A DNA stretch of 64,000 nt, from contig PLXC01000086.1 of NCBI GenBank assembly GCA_003151275.1, positions 1 to 64,000 on the forward strand, in the 5' to 3' direction. The translations under genes and the position numbers were made by a program. The notes under the pieces are model-generated. The model was given only the letters and a program-made list of their open reading frames with translations. It was not told the DNA's origin and ran no database searches. Positions 42,312-52,114 of the stretch are shown piece after piece; the stretch's first letter is position 1; each line of letters opens with the position of its first letter. This DNA is from Candidatus Melainabacteria bacterium (lineage in GTDB: Bacteria > Cyanobacteriota > Vampirovibrionia > Obscuribacterales > Obscuribacteraceae).

Positions 42312-42677
42312 CTAAACCATCTTGGACAGCGATTTGCCTTGTTCTTCTACTGAGCGAATTAAGCCTTCTAAGTTGATGCGCTGACCTTTTGCGGTGAGCA
42401 CGACAAGGAAATGTCCATTCGCTTCGTAAAAGTGCAGAATTCCTTGGTCCGTCAGCAGTGTCATTTGCACCAGGTTGCCACGGTTCATTCTCTGGATGGA
42501 GACATCATTGTTTGAAAACAAAGTCGCACTCAGGGCTCCGATCATGTGGACGTCGACTTCAGGGGGCAATGACGACGAAACCACAGTGCCGTCTCTGGCC
42601 ACTAACAGGCAACCGAGGATTCCATGCTTGCCGTTTAGTGAGGATAGAAGAGCCTGTATTTGTGCGGCATCTGACAT
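42312..42677 (-). CDS. Roadblock/LC7 domain protein
   Basis: A 121-residue soluble protein made of one roadblock/LC7 domain: SLNGKHGILGCLLVARDGTVV at the N-terminus, GALSATLFSNNDVSIQRM in the middle and FLVVLTAKGQRINLE at the end. Such domains dimerise and regulate small Ras-like GTPases (MglA/MglB system) in polarity and motility. No GTPase is next door. ATG 42677 is favoured; a TTG at 42701 is an unlikely alternative. Confidence 0.85.
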   Translation of the reverse strand: MSDAAQIQALLSSLNGKHGILGCLLVARDGTVVSSSLPPEVDVHMIGALSATLFSNNDVSIQRMNRGNLVQMTLLTDQGILHFYEANGHFLVVLTAKGQRINLEGLIRSVEEQGKSLSKMV

Positions 42678-42733
42678 GTAATTAAGTTCTCCCTGAAACA
42701 ACGTTTACCGTTGCAATTATTAGCTGCCTAATT

Positions 42734-43381
42734 CTAAGGCTTTACGTCCTTGCCTTTGATTTCAACTTCAGTATCGCCTGCCTTCTTCTCTTTTTCCTTG
42801 TCTTTTTCTTTTTCTTCAGCGATCTTCTTGTCTTCCGGGGCAGCTTTCAATAGTTTTAGGCGCAGCACATCAACCCAGGGCTCATCCAGGGCAGTGTTGA
42901 ATACTTTGCCCGTGATCTCAAGTTGATCGCCGTCTTTTAGCTTGGCTAACAGTGTGTTTTCGGCATCTTTCTCTTTCGGAATAGCCATAGCAAGCTTCAG
43001 TTCAGAAAGTGGAATGTGGCTGTTGTCTTTCAAAACCAGGAATGACAAGTGCGTCTTGGCTGGTCTCAGAGCTGGTTTGTAATCAAGCGCCAGACTGCTG
43101 AAGGCGAAAAAATTAGCGACGAACTTGACGTTCTTATTTAAGTAATCATGCGGCTTGTCAACGAGCTGCTCAGCGTTGACGTTCTGTACGTTTTCGATCA
43201 CTGGCTCAGGTGTCGGCTTGGCAGCTTTCTCGGCAGCCTTCTCAACTGGTTTCTCTGCCGGCTTCGTCGTGGTTGGTTTTGTTGTTGCAGCGGGGGCAGC
43301 ATGGAGCGGTCGAACCCCGACAGAACCAAGCGCCATGATCGCCACTGCGATCGTTGCTGTTCGAAAAGTAATTTTGTTCAT
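42734..43381 (-). CDS. Secreted hypothetical protein with OB-fold-like domain
   Basis: A 215-residue exported protein: signal peptide (TIAVAIMALGSVGVRPLHA), then a Pro/Ala/Glu/Lys-rich linker (residues 29-65), a beta-rich domain at 75-185 (AEQLVDKPHDYLNKNVKFVA, DGDQLEITGKVFNTAL) resembling OB folds, and a Lys/Glu-rich tail. ATG 43381 begins the signal peptide; the open frame extends to 43465. Function unknown. It lies upstream of the roadblock gene on the same strand. Confidence 0.7.
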   Translation of the reverse strand: MNKITFRTATIAVAIMALGSVGVRPLHAAPAATTKPTTTKPAEKPVEKAAEKAAKPTPEPVIENVQNVNAEQLVDKPHDYLNKNVKFVANFFAFSSLALDYKPALRPAKTHLSFLVLKDNSHIPLSELKLAMAIPKEKDAENTLLAKLKDGDQLEITGKVFNTALDEPWVDVLRLKLLKAAPEDKKIAEEKEKDKEKEKKAGDTEVEIKGKDVKP

Positions 43382-43584
43382 ATTTAAATGCCGTAAATAA
43401 ATGCCTGAGCCATCTTTAATCATCAACTTGTTGATCTGCCTCATTGATATGTCTGAACCTCCCATATTACCAGAAGCTTATTATCGAAGCCGGGTTTCAG
43501 ACTGTAATATTGAGCCTTGTGTCTGAGTCTGTCTTCGCTTGAAGCAGAGGGCGCTAGAAGTTTCAAGTAGAGGACCCTTAAGAC

Positions 43585-46194
43585 GTGCAAGACGAGTCTG
43601 CAGCCAGCGCGCAGCTTTCGCCCTTAATGCGCCAATATTGGGATATCAAGTCTCAAAACCCTGACGCGCTTTTGTTTTTCAGGGTGGGCGATTTTTATGA
43701 GATGTTCGATACAGACGCTCATGTCGCCTCTCGCGAGCTGGACATTACCCTGACCAGTCGTCCAGAGCCGACTTATCCCAACGGGCGCATGCCGATGGCC
43801 GGTGTGCCGGCCCGAGCAGCGGATTTGTATTTAGGCAGATTGGTTGCAAAGGGCTACTCTGTGGCTATCTGTGATCAAGTCGGCGTCGTCGGCGCCGAAA
43901 AGGGGCCAGTTGAAAGACAGGTGACTCGCATCTTGACACCAGGGACGGTGCTAGAGTCTCATCTGCTTCCCCAACGCGAAAACAACTATTTGCTTGCAAT
44001 TGTGCGCGGCGGCAATCTCTGGGGATTGGCTTGTGTCGACGCTTCTTGCGGGGAATTTTTTGTTACCCAGTTAACTGAAGAACAATTGGTCTTGGAAGTA
44101 GGCAGGCTCGAACCAAAGGAAATTTTGGTGGCCAAGAAAATGGTCAAGCCCGGACCAAACGAAGTGATGCCCAAAGAAGTGCTTGATGTGCCAGACGCGC
44201 TGCTCGGTGCTTATCGTTTCACTGGACGGCCAAGCATGTTCTTTCAATTTGAACCGGCGCAAAGGAGAATTTTGCAGACATTCGCAGTGGCCACATTAGA
44301 AGGATTTGGCTGCCAATCATTGCCTTTGGCTGTCAGTGCCGCAGGGGCCGTGCTTGAATATCTGGAAAAGACCCAAGCCGCACAGATGCCGAAGTTCGCC
44401 GGCATTTCGTCCTACACGCTTGATGGCCATTTAACGCTGGATTCCAACACGCGCCGCAACCTCGAATTGACTGAAACTTCTCGCGACCGTGGTTTTGATG
44501 GAAGCTTGCTTTGGACTTTGGATCAAACACGCTCGGGCATGGGCAGTCGGATGCTAAGAAAGTGGCTGCTCAAGCCGCTCTTCTCGGTGCCTGCCATTTG
44601 GGAACGCCAGGACGCGATTGCTGAACTTTCACGTCATGCAAGCAAACGGGAAGTTATCGGCAACGCGCTGGCCAAACTTTCAGACGTCGAGCGTTTATCT
44701 GTAAAGCTTTCCTCGGCCACAGTCTGTCCCCGTGACTTGATGGCAATACAGCTGTCAATCGAGGCGTTAGAGCCGATTAGCCACGCCGTCGCAGATTCCA
44801 CCAATCCATATTTACATTCACTACATGCGGTGCCGGCTAAATTGACCGAATTGGCACAAATGATTGCGCAAGCAATCGGCGAGGAGGCGCCGCGAGAATT
44901 AACCGACGGAGGCATCTTCTGCACTGGATACAACGCGGAGATCGATGAGATTCGCGCCTTGCTTGGTGGTGGCAGGCAGTGGATTGAGGATTTCCAGAAG
45001 CTTGAACAAGACAGAACAGGCGTAAAAAGTTTGAAGGTGAACTTCAATCGGAATTTTGGCTATTTCATTGAAATAACCAACTCCAATAAAGGTTCGGTGC
45101 CGGCCGATTATATTCGCAAGCAAACCCTGACAAATGCTGAGCGTTTCATCACGCCGGAACTAAAGGAATACGAAGCTAAAATTCTCAACGCTGAGAAAAA
45201 TCAAAACGACGTCGAGTACAAATTGTTCCTGGAGTTCAGACAAAGTCTGGTCCAGTTTGGACCGGAACTTTTGCAGTTTGCTACCCGATTAGCCAGTCTG
45301 GATGCGCTTCTTTCCCTTGCACAAGTGGCCATTGAACGTCATTATGTTCGACCGACTGTGGACGATTCTTTAACCCTGGACATCAAGCAAGGTCGCCATC
45401 CAGTCTTGGAAAAAATCTTGCCGATGGGACGGTACGTGGCCAACGATACGCGCCTTGAAGGCGACAGTGAAGATCATCAAATGATCATTCTTACTGGTCC
45501 AAATATGTCTGGAAAATCGAGCCTATTGCGCCAGATCGCACATATCGTCATCCTCTCCCAAATGGGATCGTTTGTGCCTGCAGAGAAGGCGCATATTGGT
45601 GTTGTTGATCGGATTTTCACCCGCATTGGTGCGGTGGATGATCTAACCCAAGGGCAGTCGACATTCCTTGTTGAAATGGCTGAAACGACACAATGCTGCC
45701 TATCTGCGACGCCGCGCTCTTTGATCCTTCTAGATGAGGTCGGTCGGGGCACAAGCACGTACGACGGTGTGGCGATTGCCTGGTCGGTAGCGGAGTATTT
45801 GGCGCGGGATGTTCGGTCCAGAACAGTTTTCGCCACTCACTATCATGAGCTCAATGGCTTGGCTAGCTTCTTTCCACAGATCGAAAATTATCAGGTGCTG
45901 GTGCGCGAATTGGATGGACACGTGGAGTTTATCCGCTCTGTTGTGCCTGGTGGTGCCAGTCGAAGTTACGGAGTTCAAGTTGCTCGCATGGCTGGACTGC
46001 CTGCCAGTGTGATCGACCGAGCTCAGTACATAATGGGTCAGATGGAAAAGAAAAGTGCCGCCGGAAAAATATTGGATGGTCCAAAGTTCCGCAATATTCC
46101 GATGGACGAAGTCATGCAATTGTCGCTTTTCGAGGCAAAATCACGCCAGAAGGTGGATAATGTCGCTTTGATGAGTGGTGTAGAAGATCAGTAA
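43585..46194 (+). CDS. mutS: DNA mismatch repair protein MutS
   Basis: An 869-residue MutS1. The mismatch-binding FxE motif is RVGDFYEMF near residue 38. The connector, lever and clamp domains follow, and the ATPase has Walker A TGPNMSGKSS near 638, LLDEVGRGTSTYDG (Walker B) near 715 and THYHEL. The C-terminal SLF motif (MQLSLFE) is the beta-clamp interaction site. It initiates methyl- or nick-directed mismatch repair with MutL, which is not in this window. GTG 43585 follows AGAGGA by about 12 bases. The TPR gene starts 13 bp after the stop. Confidence 0.97.
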   Translation: MQDESAASAQLSPLMRQYWDIKSQNPDALLFFRVGDFYEMFDTDAHVASRELDITLTSRPEPTYPNGRMPMAGVPARAADLYLGRLVAKGYSVAICDQVGVVGAEKGPVERQVTRILTPGTVLESHLLPQRENNYLLAIVRGGNLWGLACVDASCGEFFVTQLTEEQLVLEVGRLEPKEILVAKKMVKPGPNEVMPKEVLDVPDALLGAYRFTGRPSMFFQFEPAQRRILQTFAVATLEGFGCQSLPLAVSAAGAVLEYLEKTQAAQMPKFAGISSYTLDGHLTLDSNTRRNLELTETSRDRGFDGSLLWTLDQTRSGMGSRMLRKWLLKPLFSVPAIWERQDAIAELSRHASKREVIGNALAKLSDVERLSVKLSSATVCPRDLMAIQLSIEALEPISHAVADSTNPYLHSLHAVPAKLTELAQMIAQAIGEEAPRELTDGGIFCTGYNAEIDEIRALLGGGRQWIEDFQKLEQDRTGVKSLKVNFNRNFGYFIEITNSNKGSVPADYIRKQTLTNAERFITPELKEYEAKILNAEKNQNDVEYKLFLEFRQSLVQFGPELLQFATRLASLDALLSLAQVAIERHYVRPTVDDSLTLDIKQGRHPVLEKILPMGRYVANDTRLEGDSEDHQMIILTGPNMSGKSSLLRQIAHIVILSQMGSFVPAEKAHIGVVDRIFTRIGAVDDLTQGQSTFLVEMAETTQCCLSATPRSLILLDEVGRGTSTYDGVAIAWSVAEYLARDVRSRTVFATHYHELNGLASFFPQIENYQVLVRELDGHVEFIRSVVPGGASRSYGVQVARMAGLPASVIDRAQYIMGQMEKKSAAGKILDGPKFRNIPMDEVMQLSLFEAKSRQKVDNVALMSGVEDQ

Positions 46195-46207
46195 TGCCGA
46201 GGAATAG

Positions 46208-48784
46208 ATGACATCAAGAGAACTAAGCACCAGACGCCTGATCGCCAAGGCTCTAACTTATGTTTGCGCTATTGGATCGATAAACAGCTACTTGCAACCG
46301 TGCGTTAGTGCAATAGCCAAAGACAAGTCGAGCAGTTCGGCTCATTCTTCAGACAAGAAGGATAAGAGCCACAGCAAATCCTCTGATCAGAGTTCGAAAC
46401 ATCATAAATCTTCTAAACACCAAAAGAATGCTGTCTCATCAACCGGTCTCGATCAAACCACTCTTGATCTAATCAATAGAGGTGATTGGAAAGCCGCTGC
46501 CGAGCACCTTGAGACTTTGACCGCCGGTCGAAGGGAGATTGGAAAAGAGGAAACATGGTTAGCTTTTACCTACATGTTTCTGGCTAAATGCGATCAGTTG
46601 AAAGCGCTGGCAACAAAAGCTGGCATCACCGAGCCTGTCGAGGTAAAGACAAAAACGGAAGTGGGCGTCTCGACTTTAGGAGATAGTAAGACTGCCGCGG
46701 ATGGTAAGACTGTCCCCGCTGCGAACGGAAACTCCTCAACGACAGAAAAGGTTGTTGTCGCCACAGTTGAACCGGCGCGCTCAAGCAACATCCATGTTGT
46801 CTTGATCAAGGCTTACAATGAGATGTGTCAGCAAAGACTCGATCTTGCCGATAAGACCTTACAAAATATTCCCGATCAATATGCAAATGATCCAACTGTA
46901 TTTTTTGCTCTGGCTGCAATTGCAGGCAAGCAGGGACGCGCATCATCTGCAGTTGAGTATGCGCAGCGCACAGTCGAATTGGCACCAGATTTTGCCTGGG
47001 GGTTTCGCACCATCGGTTTCTTGGAGCAGCGATTTCTAAAAGATACCAAAAAGGCTGACGCGGCATTTGCGCAAGCCTTCGAGATCGAGCCGCGTATGCG
47101 CGAGGCTGCAGAAGCTTTAATCGACTTGAGATTGTCCACTAACAATTTTGACGGAGCTCTTGATATCGCTCAACAAGCTCTGAGAGAAAACCTAAAAGAT
47201 TCTGCCAACTATTACCGTGTTGCCCAAATCTACATTCAACAGTGGCGTCTACGCGAAGCCCTTGCAGAGCTGCAGCAAGCCATCTCGCTAGATGCAAAAG
47301 ACCCGCGTTTTTACAGAAGTCGTGCTTCGATCAGACGCTATCAAGGCGATTTGACAGCTGCCATTGCGGATCAGACCAAGGCAGTAGAGTTCAGCAATGA
47401 CAAAGCCTTCGAGCTGGGTGAACTGGCAACGATGAACTTGTTGGCCGGCAATAAAAATCGTGCTATCGATAATTTGCAAGAATCGTTGAAGCTTGATGTT
47501 AAAAATCAGTCTGTACGAGACAGGCTTGCTTCCTTGCTTACAGAAGAAAAAAGGTATGAAGACCTGGCCACATTCTACAAGCAAGAGCTTGTTACTAAAG
47601 AGAAGGACGCCAAATTGCATCTTGGGTTAGCCAACGTGTTGGTCCTGCTTGGCAGAAGCGATCAGGCTGTAGAAGAGTTCAAACTGGCAGCCAATCTTGA
47701 TCCCAGTGACGCCGAACCGCACCGATCACTTGGTGCTATGAGGATCAAACAAAAGGACTATGCTGCTGCGGCGAAGGAATTCACACGGGCCTTGAATATC
47801 AATCCAAGTTCGGTGCAAGATCTCGTGGCCCTAGGTTATTGTTATGCGCTGAATGACGATTATTTACAAGCAGAAGCGGCCTTGGTTACTTCTTTAGCGC
47901 TACAACAGTTGACTCAGGCAAACACACCGAATGCTGTTCCGACCCGGCTGCAGATCAATCGCTCCCTGGCCGATCTGCTATTCACAGAAGGACGATACAG
48001 CGACGCAGCTGCTAACTTCGAAGCGATTTATGCGACGAGCAAAAATACCGCGGACGGACCGATGGACAGTTTTACGCTTGCAGAAGCAAAGGCGCTCAGA
48101 GACTTGACCGCCACTTCGGCTGATGCGTTTGTAACTGCTTACAACGCACTGAATGCAAACCAAAAAGCTGAAAACAAGAGTGCGATTGTCGCCAGTCTAC
48201 TTAAGATCGGTAAAATTGAACAGGCGTTAGATATTGCCGGATCGGCTGAATCAGATGATGCCAACCTCAATCTAGATCTGGCCAAAGCCGCCCGTTTAAA
48301 GAGCGACTTCACAAAGGCTGAAGCGATTGCATCACATGTGGTGGCAAGTGCAAAGTCCACCGCCGAGCAAAAATCGAATGCGCAAGAAGAATTGGCGCAA
48401 ATTATGCTTGCTCAAGGCAATGCCGAGAAAGCAGATGAATGGGCACGCAAAGCGGTAGAAAGCTACAGCAAGAACTTTGAAGCGTATGAAACAATTGGAC
48501 GAGTGTATTTGAAGAAATCAGACGCCAAGAGTGCGATGGATGCAGCTAATAAATCGACGGGGATCAACCCGTACTTCGCCAAAGCCTATCTTCTGCTCGG
48601 TGACGCTCAGCAATCCGCCGGGCTGATGAAGGAAGCATCCCTGAGTTATCGCAAAGCTTCTGAGCTTTATCCCGGGCTGCTAGAGGCGCATAAATCCTTG
48701 TTGCAAACTTTGCAAAAGCTGTCGTTAAAAGAAGAAGCGCGCAAAGAAGCAGAGCAAATTGCCCAAATGGAAAAGCAGCACTAG
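46208..48784 (+). CDS. Large secreted TPR protein
   Basis: An 858-residue exported protein. A signal-like N-terminus (residues 10-37) is followed by a Ser/Lys/His-rich low-complexity linker at 38-75 (SSSAHSSDKKDKSHSKSS). The remainder is a TPR array of about 18 units, for example AEALIDLRLSTNNFDGALDI and NLDPSDAEPHRSLGAMRI, with typical W-L-G-Y-A-P spacing. TPR solenoids bind proteins; no enzyme domain is present. GAGGAATAG precedes the ATG. Its start is 13 bp after mutS, so cotranscription is likely but a functional link is unproved. It overlaps the next convergent gene by 4 bp. Confidence 0.82.
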   Translation: MTSRELSTRRLIAKALTYVCAIGSINSYLQPCVSAIAKDKSSSSAHSSDKKDKSHSKSSDQSSKHHKSSKHQKNAVSSTGLDQTTLDLINRGDWKAAAEHLETLTAGRREIGKEETWLAFTYMFLAKCDQLKALATKAGITEPVEVKTKTEVGVSTLGDSKTAADGKTVPAANGNSSTTEKVVVATVEPARSSNIHVVLIKAYNEMCQQRLDLADKTLQNIPDQYANDPTVFFALAAIAGKQGRASSAVEYAQRTVELAPDFAWGFRTIGFLEQRFLKDTKKADAAFAQAFEIEPRMREAAEALIDLRLSTNNFDGALDIAQQALRENLKDSANYYRVAQIYIQQWRLREALAELQQAISLDAKDPRFYRSRASIRRYQGDLTAAIADQTKAVEFSNDKAFELGELATMNLLAGNKNRAIDNLQESLKLDVKNQSVRDRLASLLTEEKRYEDLATFYKQELVTKEKDAKLHLGLANVLVLLGRSDQAVEEFKLAANLDPSDAEPHRSLGAMRIKQKDYAAAAKEFTRALNINPSSVQDLVALGYCYALNDDYLQAEAALVTSLALQQLTQANTPNAVPTRLQINRSLADLLFTEGRYSDAAANFEAIYATSKNTADGPMDSFTLAEAKALRDLTATSADAFVTAYNALNANQKAENKSAIVASLLKIGKIEQALDIAGSAESDDANLNLDLAKAARLKSDFTKAEAIASHVVASAKSTAEQKSNAQEELAQIMLAQGNAEKADEWARKAVESYSKNFEAYETIGRVYLKKSDAKSAMDAANKSTGINPYFAKAYLLLGDAQQSAGLMKEASLSYRKASELYPGLLEAHKSLLQTLQKLSLKEEARKEAEQIAQMEKQH

Positions 48785-50283
48785 GCCCGGCTAACCTTCT
48801 CTTTGATCCAGCGCGCACTTGCTTTCATATGCTCGGCTTCAGCTTCGCGATACGTCATCGAAAGCAACATCGCATAACCCTCAAGTGAGGCTGCCACATC
48901 GGGGTGGTTTGGTCCAAGCACCTTTTGTCTGATCGCTAGCGCGCGTTGATATAACGGCTCTGCTTGGTCATAACGGGCGTCGAACCTCAGCGTCTCAGCC
49001 ATGTAGTGCAGACATGCCGCGACGTCCGGATGGTCAGGTCCTAACTCTTGTTCGCGTACATCAAGCAGATGCCGCCACATAATTTCTGATTCTTTGTATT
49101 TGCCTTGCTGGAACGTGGCCATCGCTAGATTGCCCAGGCAGTTATAAATTTCTTCCTGATTGGCCAGCGTTTTTTCTTTCAAAGCTTTCAATCGACGCCA
49201 ATAAGGCTCGGCTTTGGCGTATCTGCCGCTGCGTTGATACAGCGTTGCCAAATTCATAATGCTCATCTGTACATCAGCATGTTCAGGGGCCAATGATTTT
49301 TCGCAGATAGCGAGCGACTCTTTGTACAAAGATTCAGCTTGTGCAAATTTCTGCTGAGCCTGGTAGACCATCGCTAAGTTCGCTAAATTGCCTGCAATCT
49401 GGGGACTCAGGCGGCCGACCGAGCGCTCCTTCATCGATAAGACTCGCTTGTAGAGCCGCTCTGCTTCATCGAGCCGGCCTTGATGAAAATGGAAGATTGC
49501 CAGTTGATCGAGTGAGCTGACAACGTCTGGATGGGTCGGGCCCAAATTGATTTCTTTGATCGCCACAAGCTGCTGATAATATGGCGCTGCTTGCGCTTCT
49601 TTGCCTTGCGCTTTGAGCACCGCAACAAGGTTGTTCAATGTGTCGGACAAGTCTGAACTTTCGGCTCCCAGAGCCGCTTCCAGTGTAGTCAAAGCTCTCT
49701 CGTAGAGGAGTTCGGCTTCACCATATTTGAGCTGGTCGTGATACAAACCCGCTAAGTGATTCAAGCTGACGCCGACATCTTGGTGATCGGAACCGAGCGC
49801 TTTTTCCATAATCAAAAGTGCTCTTTTGAAAACCTGTTCTGCTTCCTGATATTTGTGCTGAGCTTTGAGAAGAAGCGCCAGATTATTTAAACTGGTCGCT
49901 ACTTCCGGGTGGTCTTCACCGAGGACGTTTTCGTAGATCGCCGTCAATTGCCGGCAAAGAGGTTCAGCATCAGCATGTTTTTCTTGAAAGAAGTAAAGAG
50001 CTGAGAGGTTATTCAAACTGGCGACGATATCTTCGTGTTCAGGCTCAAGCGTGCGCTCCCGGATGGTCAGTGAGCGCTGGTAGAGCGGTTCTGCTTTGTC
50101 GTATTTGCCCTGCTCGAAGAATACTTCGGCGAGATTGTCGAGACTCAGCGCCACTTTCATGTCGTCGCCCAAGGATTCAGCTTCCATGAGGGATGCATGC
50201 ATGAAATTTTCGGCGTCGCTAAATCGACCCTCCTGAAAAGCCGTGGCGCCGGATTCGACGTACTCTTCCCAATTTTTGCTCAT
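48781..50283 (-). CDS. Kinesin-light-chain-type TPR protein
   Basis: A 500-residue soluble protein made of about eleven 42-residue TPR_12 units with the repeated motif ALxIxExxLGxxHPDVAxSL, e.g. LGPDHPDVAACLHYMAETL. No signal peptide is visible, so it is probably cytoplasmic. Such repeats are common in signalling and protein-interaction proteins. ATG 50283 has GGTGA three to four bases upstream; the open frame extends to 50316. No partner domain identifies its function. Confidence 0.85.
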   Translation of the reverse strand: MSKNWEEYVESGATAFQEGRFSDAENFMHASLMEAESLGDDMKVALSLDNLAEVFFEQGKYDKAEPLYQRSLTIRERTLEPEHEDIVASLNNLSALYFFQEKHADAEPLCRQLTAIYENVLGEDHPEVATSLNNLALLLKAQHKYQEAEQVFKRALLIMEKALGSDHQDVGVSLNHLAGLYHDQLKYGEAELLYERALTTLEAALGAESSDLSDTLNNLVAVLKAQGKEAQAAPYYQQLVAIKEINLGPTHPDVVSSLDQLAIFHFHQGRLDEAERLYKRVLSMKERSVGRLSPQIAGNLANLAMVYQAQQKFAQAESLYKESLAICEKSLAPEHADVQMSIMNLATLYQRSGRYAKAEPYWRRLKALKEKTLANQEEIYNCLGNLAMATFQQGKYKESEIMWRHLLDVREQELGPDHPDVAACLHYMAETLRFDARYDQAEPLYQRALAIRQKVLGPNHPDVAASLEGYAMLLSMTYREAEAEHMKASARWIKEKVSRA

Positions 50284-50484
50284 AGTCACCGTTTGAAACA
50301 ACACCCTCGTAAACAAGATGCCCCGAAATGACGAAAATATCCTGACTGATAATGCGATCTAGTCGCCGGGCAGCTGTCTGCCGAAATCGACGTGGACCTC
50401 GGGATCGTGGATTCCAGGGTCAGTATCCTAGGATAGCCTATCTAATCGTTAGGCTATGCCCTCAGCATATCCGTGGATAGTCTG
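50284..50484. other. Intergenic region with an 8-bp hairpin
   Basis: Between the TPR gene start and the second composite repeat. ATAGCCTA (50433-50440), a nine-base loop and TAGGCTAT (50450-50457) form a perfect hairpin. The sequence TATCCGTGGATAGTCT just before the repeat resembles the TATCCGAGGATAGTCT found before the first copy at 38.6 kb, so the hairpin may be part of the same element. Confidence 0.5.
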
Positions 50485-50557
50485 GCACACTAGTGGGGTC
50501 TATGCAGCAAGCTGCCCGACTCCCAAAGCTGCCCGACTCCGCAAGCTGCTCGACTTA
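50485..50557. repeat. Composite repeat array, copy 2 (1 x 19 bp + 3 x 17 bp)
   Basis: One 19-bp unit GCACACTAGTGGGGTCTAT (50485-50503), the same GCA joint, then three 17-bp units at 50507-50557, the middle one CAAAGCTGCCCGACTCC. The final unit is again GCAAGCTGCTCGACTTA, identical to the last unit of copy 1. It is intergenic, just upstream of the epimerase gene. Confidence 0.9.
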
Positions 50558-50661
50558 TGATTCTGGCATATTTTCTGGCGCTTGCCATCTGTTTCGCGCT
50601 AAAAGTGAGACGGCGGTGTGTCTGCCCGGGGAGTGTTCGAAGTTGTTGCTACACTTGCATT

Positions 50662-52056
50662 GTGAGTCGAGAAAAATTTGTCTACAAATCTTTGATACCG
50701 GCCCCTGCAAAAGAGGTCTTCAATTGGCATAAAAGAGCTGGTGCCTTTGAAAGACTAGCTCCCCCCTGGGTCGATTTAAAAATTTTGAACCGACAGGGCG
50801 GCATTGAAGATGGTGCTTTTGTAGAACTGGCAATTAGCAACGGTCCGATCACCATAAAGTGGACACTCGAGCATAAAGATTACGTTGAAGGAAGACAGTT
50901 TTGCGACTATCAAGTTGAAGGTCCATTTGCCTTTTGGGAGCAGGTCCACAGGGTTGAGCCTGAAAGTGATAATTCCTGCTATTTGCAGGACACCGTTGAG
51001 TACGAACTCCCTGCCGGGGGACTAGGAGATCTTGCTGGTGGGCGGATTATTCATCATGAACTCGAGAACTTGTTCAAATTTCGACACCGCACGCTGATTC
51101 AAGACATCGTCTACGCAAAAGAAGCGAACATCCGGCCGATCCGGGTCTTGGTGACAGGATCAACCGGACTGATTGGCTCTGCCCTGGTTCCTTATTTGAC
51201 GTCACAAGGGCACGAGGTGACGCGCTTGTTGCGCAACGGCTCTAAAATCTCGGATCACGATCACAACGAGCGCATTCGCTGGGATCCTTACGAACCAAAG
51301 ATCGATACGAACAGACTGGAAGGCTATGACGCCGTTGTTCACTTGGCTGGCGACAACATTGGCTCTGAGCGGTGGACTGACGCCAAGAAAAAGAAATTGA
51401 TCTACAGCCGACTTAAACCGACGCAGGTGTTATGTCAGGCGCTCAACCAACTTGAGAGACCTCCCTCAGTGCTAATATCCGCTTCCGCAATTGGCATCTA
51501 TGGTGATCGTGGTGTTGAGAACCTTGTCGAGGAAAGCCCGTCAGGGGAAGGATTTCTAGCTGATACATGTATGCAGTGGGAGGCTGCCGCGCGTGGTGTA
51601 GATCCGGATATCCGCTTGGTCAATTTGCGTTTTGGCGTTGTTCTTAGCCCCAAGGGTGGTGCGCTACATAAAATGCTTTTGCCATTTCAAATGGGTGGCG
51701 GCGGGCCAATTGGCTCAGGCCAACAGTTTTTTAGTTGGATAGATATAGACGATGCCCTGGGTGCAATATTTCACTCGATCATTAACGGCACAGTTTCTGG
51801 ACCGGTAAATGCGGTCTCACCATATCCGGTGCCGAATGCCGATTTTGCTCGTGTGCTCGGTAAAATTGTTGGCCGGCCTGCGCTTGTGCCGATGCCTGCT
51901 TTTGCTGCTCGGGCCATGTTTGGTCAAATGGCTGATGAATGTTTGTTGGCCAGTCAAAAGGTTTTGCCTGGAAGACTTACCGAGACAAATTACGAATTCA
52001 GATATCCATATTTGGAACCATCTTTGCGACACGTGCTCGGCAAACTCGTGGACTGA
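50662..52056 (+). CDS. SRPBCC domain fused to TIGR01777 NAD-dependent epimerase
   Basis: A 464-residue protein. Residues 1-150 form an SRPBCC ligand-binding domain (FVYKSLIPAPAKEVFNWHKR, AFERLAPPW). Residues 160-460 are a Rossmann epimerase of the TIGR01777/YfcH family (RVLVTGSTGLIGSALVPYL, VHLAGDNIGS, SASAIGIYGD). The fusion is known in cyanobacteria and other bacteria; substrate unknown. GTG 50662 begins the SRPBCC domain; the open frame begins at ATG 50557, which overlaps the end of the composite repeat and would add a hydrophobic segment. The convergent CpaB gene lies downstream. Confidence 0.85.
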   Translation: MSREKFVYKSLIPAPAKEVFNWHKRAGAFERLAPPWVDLKILNRQGGIEDGAFVELAISNGPITIKWTLEHKDYVEGRQFCDYQVEGPFAFWEQVHRVEPESDNSCYLQDTVEYELPAGGLGDLAGGRIIHHELENLFKFRHRTLIQDIVYAKEANIRPIRVLVTGSTGLIGSALVPYLTSQGHEVTRLLRNGSKISDHDHNERIRWDPYEPKIDTNRLEGYDAVVHLAGDNIGSERWTDAKKKKLIYSRLKPTQVLCQALNQLERPPSVLISASAIGIYGDRGVENLVEESPSGEGFLADTCMQWEAAARGVDPDIRLVNLRFGVVLSPKGGALHKMLLPFQMGGGGPIGSGQQFFSWIDIDDALGAIFHSIINGTVSGPVNAVSPYPVPNADFARVLGKIVGRPALVPMPAFAARAMFGQMADECLLASQKVLPGRLTETNYEFRYPYLEPSLRHVLGKLVD

Positions 52057-52060
52057 AAAA

Positions 52061-52087
52061 AGAGAGCTGCAGTAATTGCAGCTCTCT
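52061..52087 (-). terminator. Terminator of the first cpaB gene
   Basis: AGAGAGCTGCA / TGCAGCTCTCT form a perfect 11-bp stem with five-base loop GTAAT. On the minus strand it is followed by TTTTTT. It lies just past the cpaB stop and also sits right after the epimerase stop on the plus strand, so it may work in both directions. Confidence 0.8.
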
Positions 52088-52114
52088 CTCGTTTCTAACA
52101 GTGATGCAAGCGAT

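Noticed and set aside
50557..50661. Hydrophobic N-terminal extension of the SRPBCC-epimerase
   Set aside because: It starts within the composite repeat and is followed by Cys/Arg-rich unconserved sequence; GTG 50662 fits the domain start.
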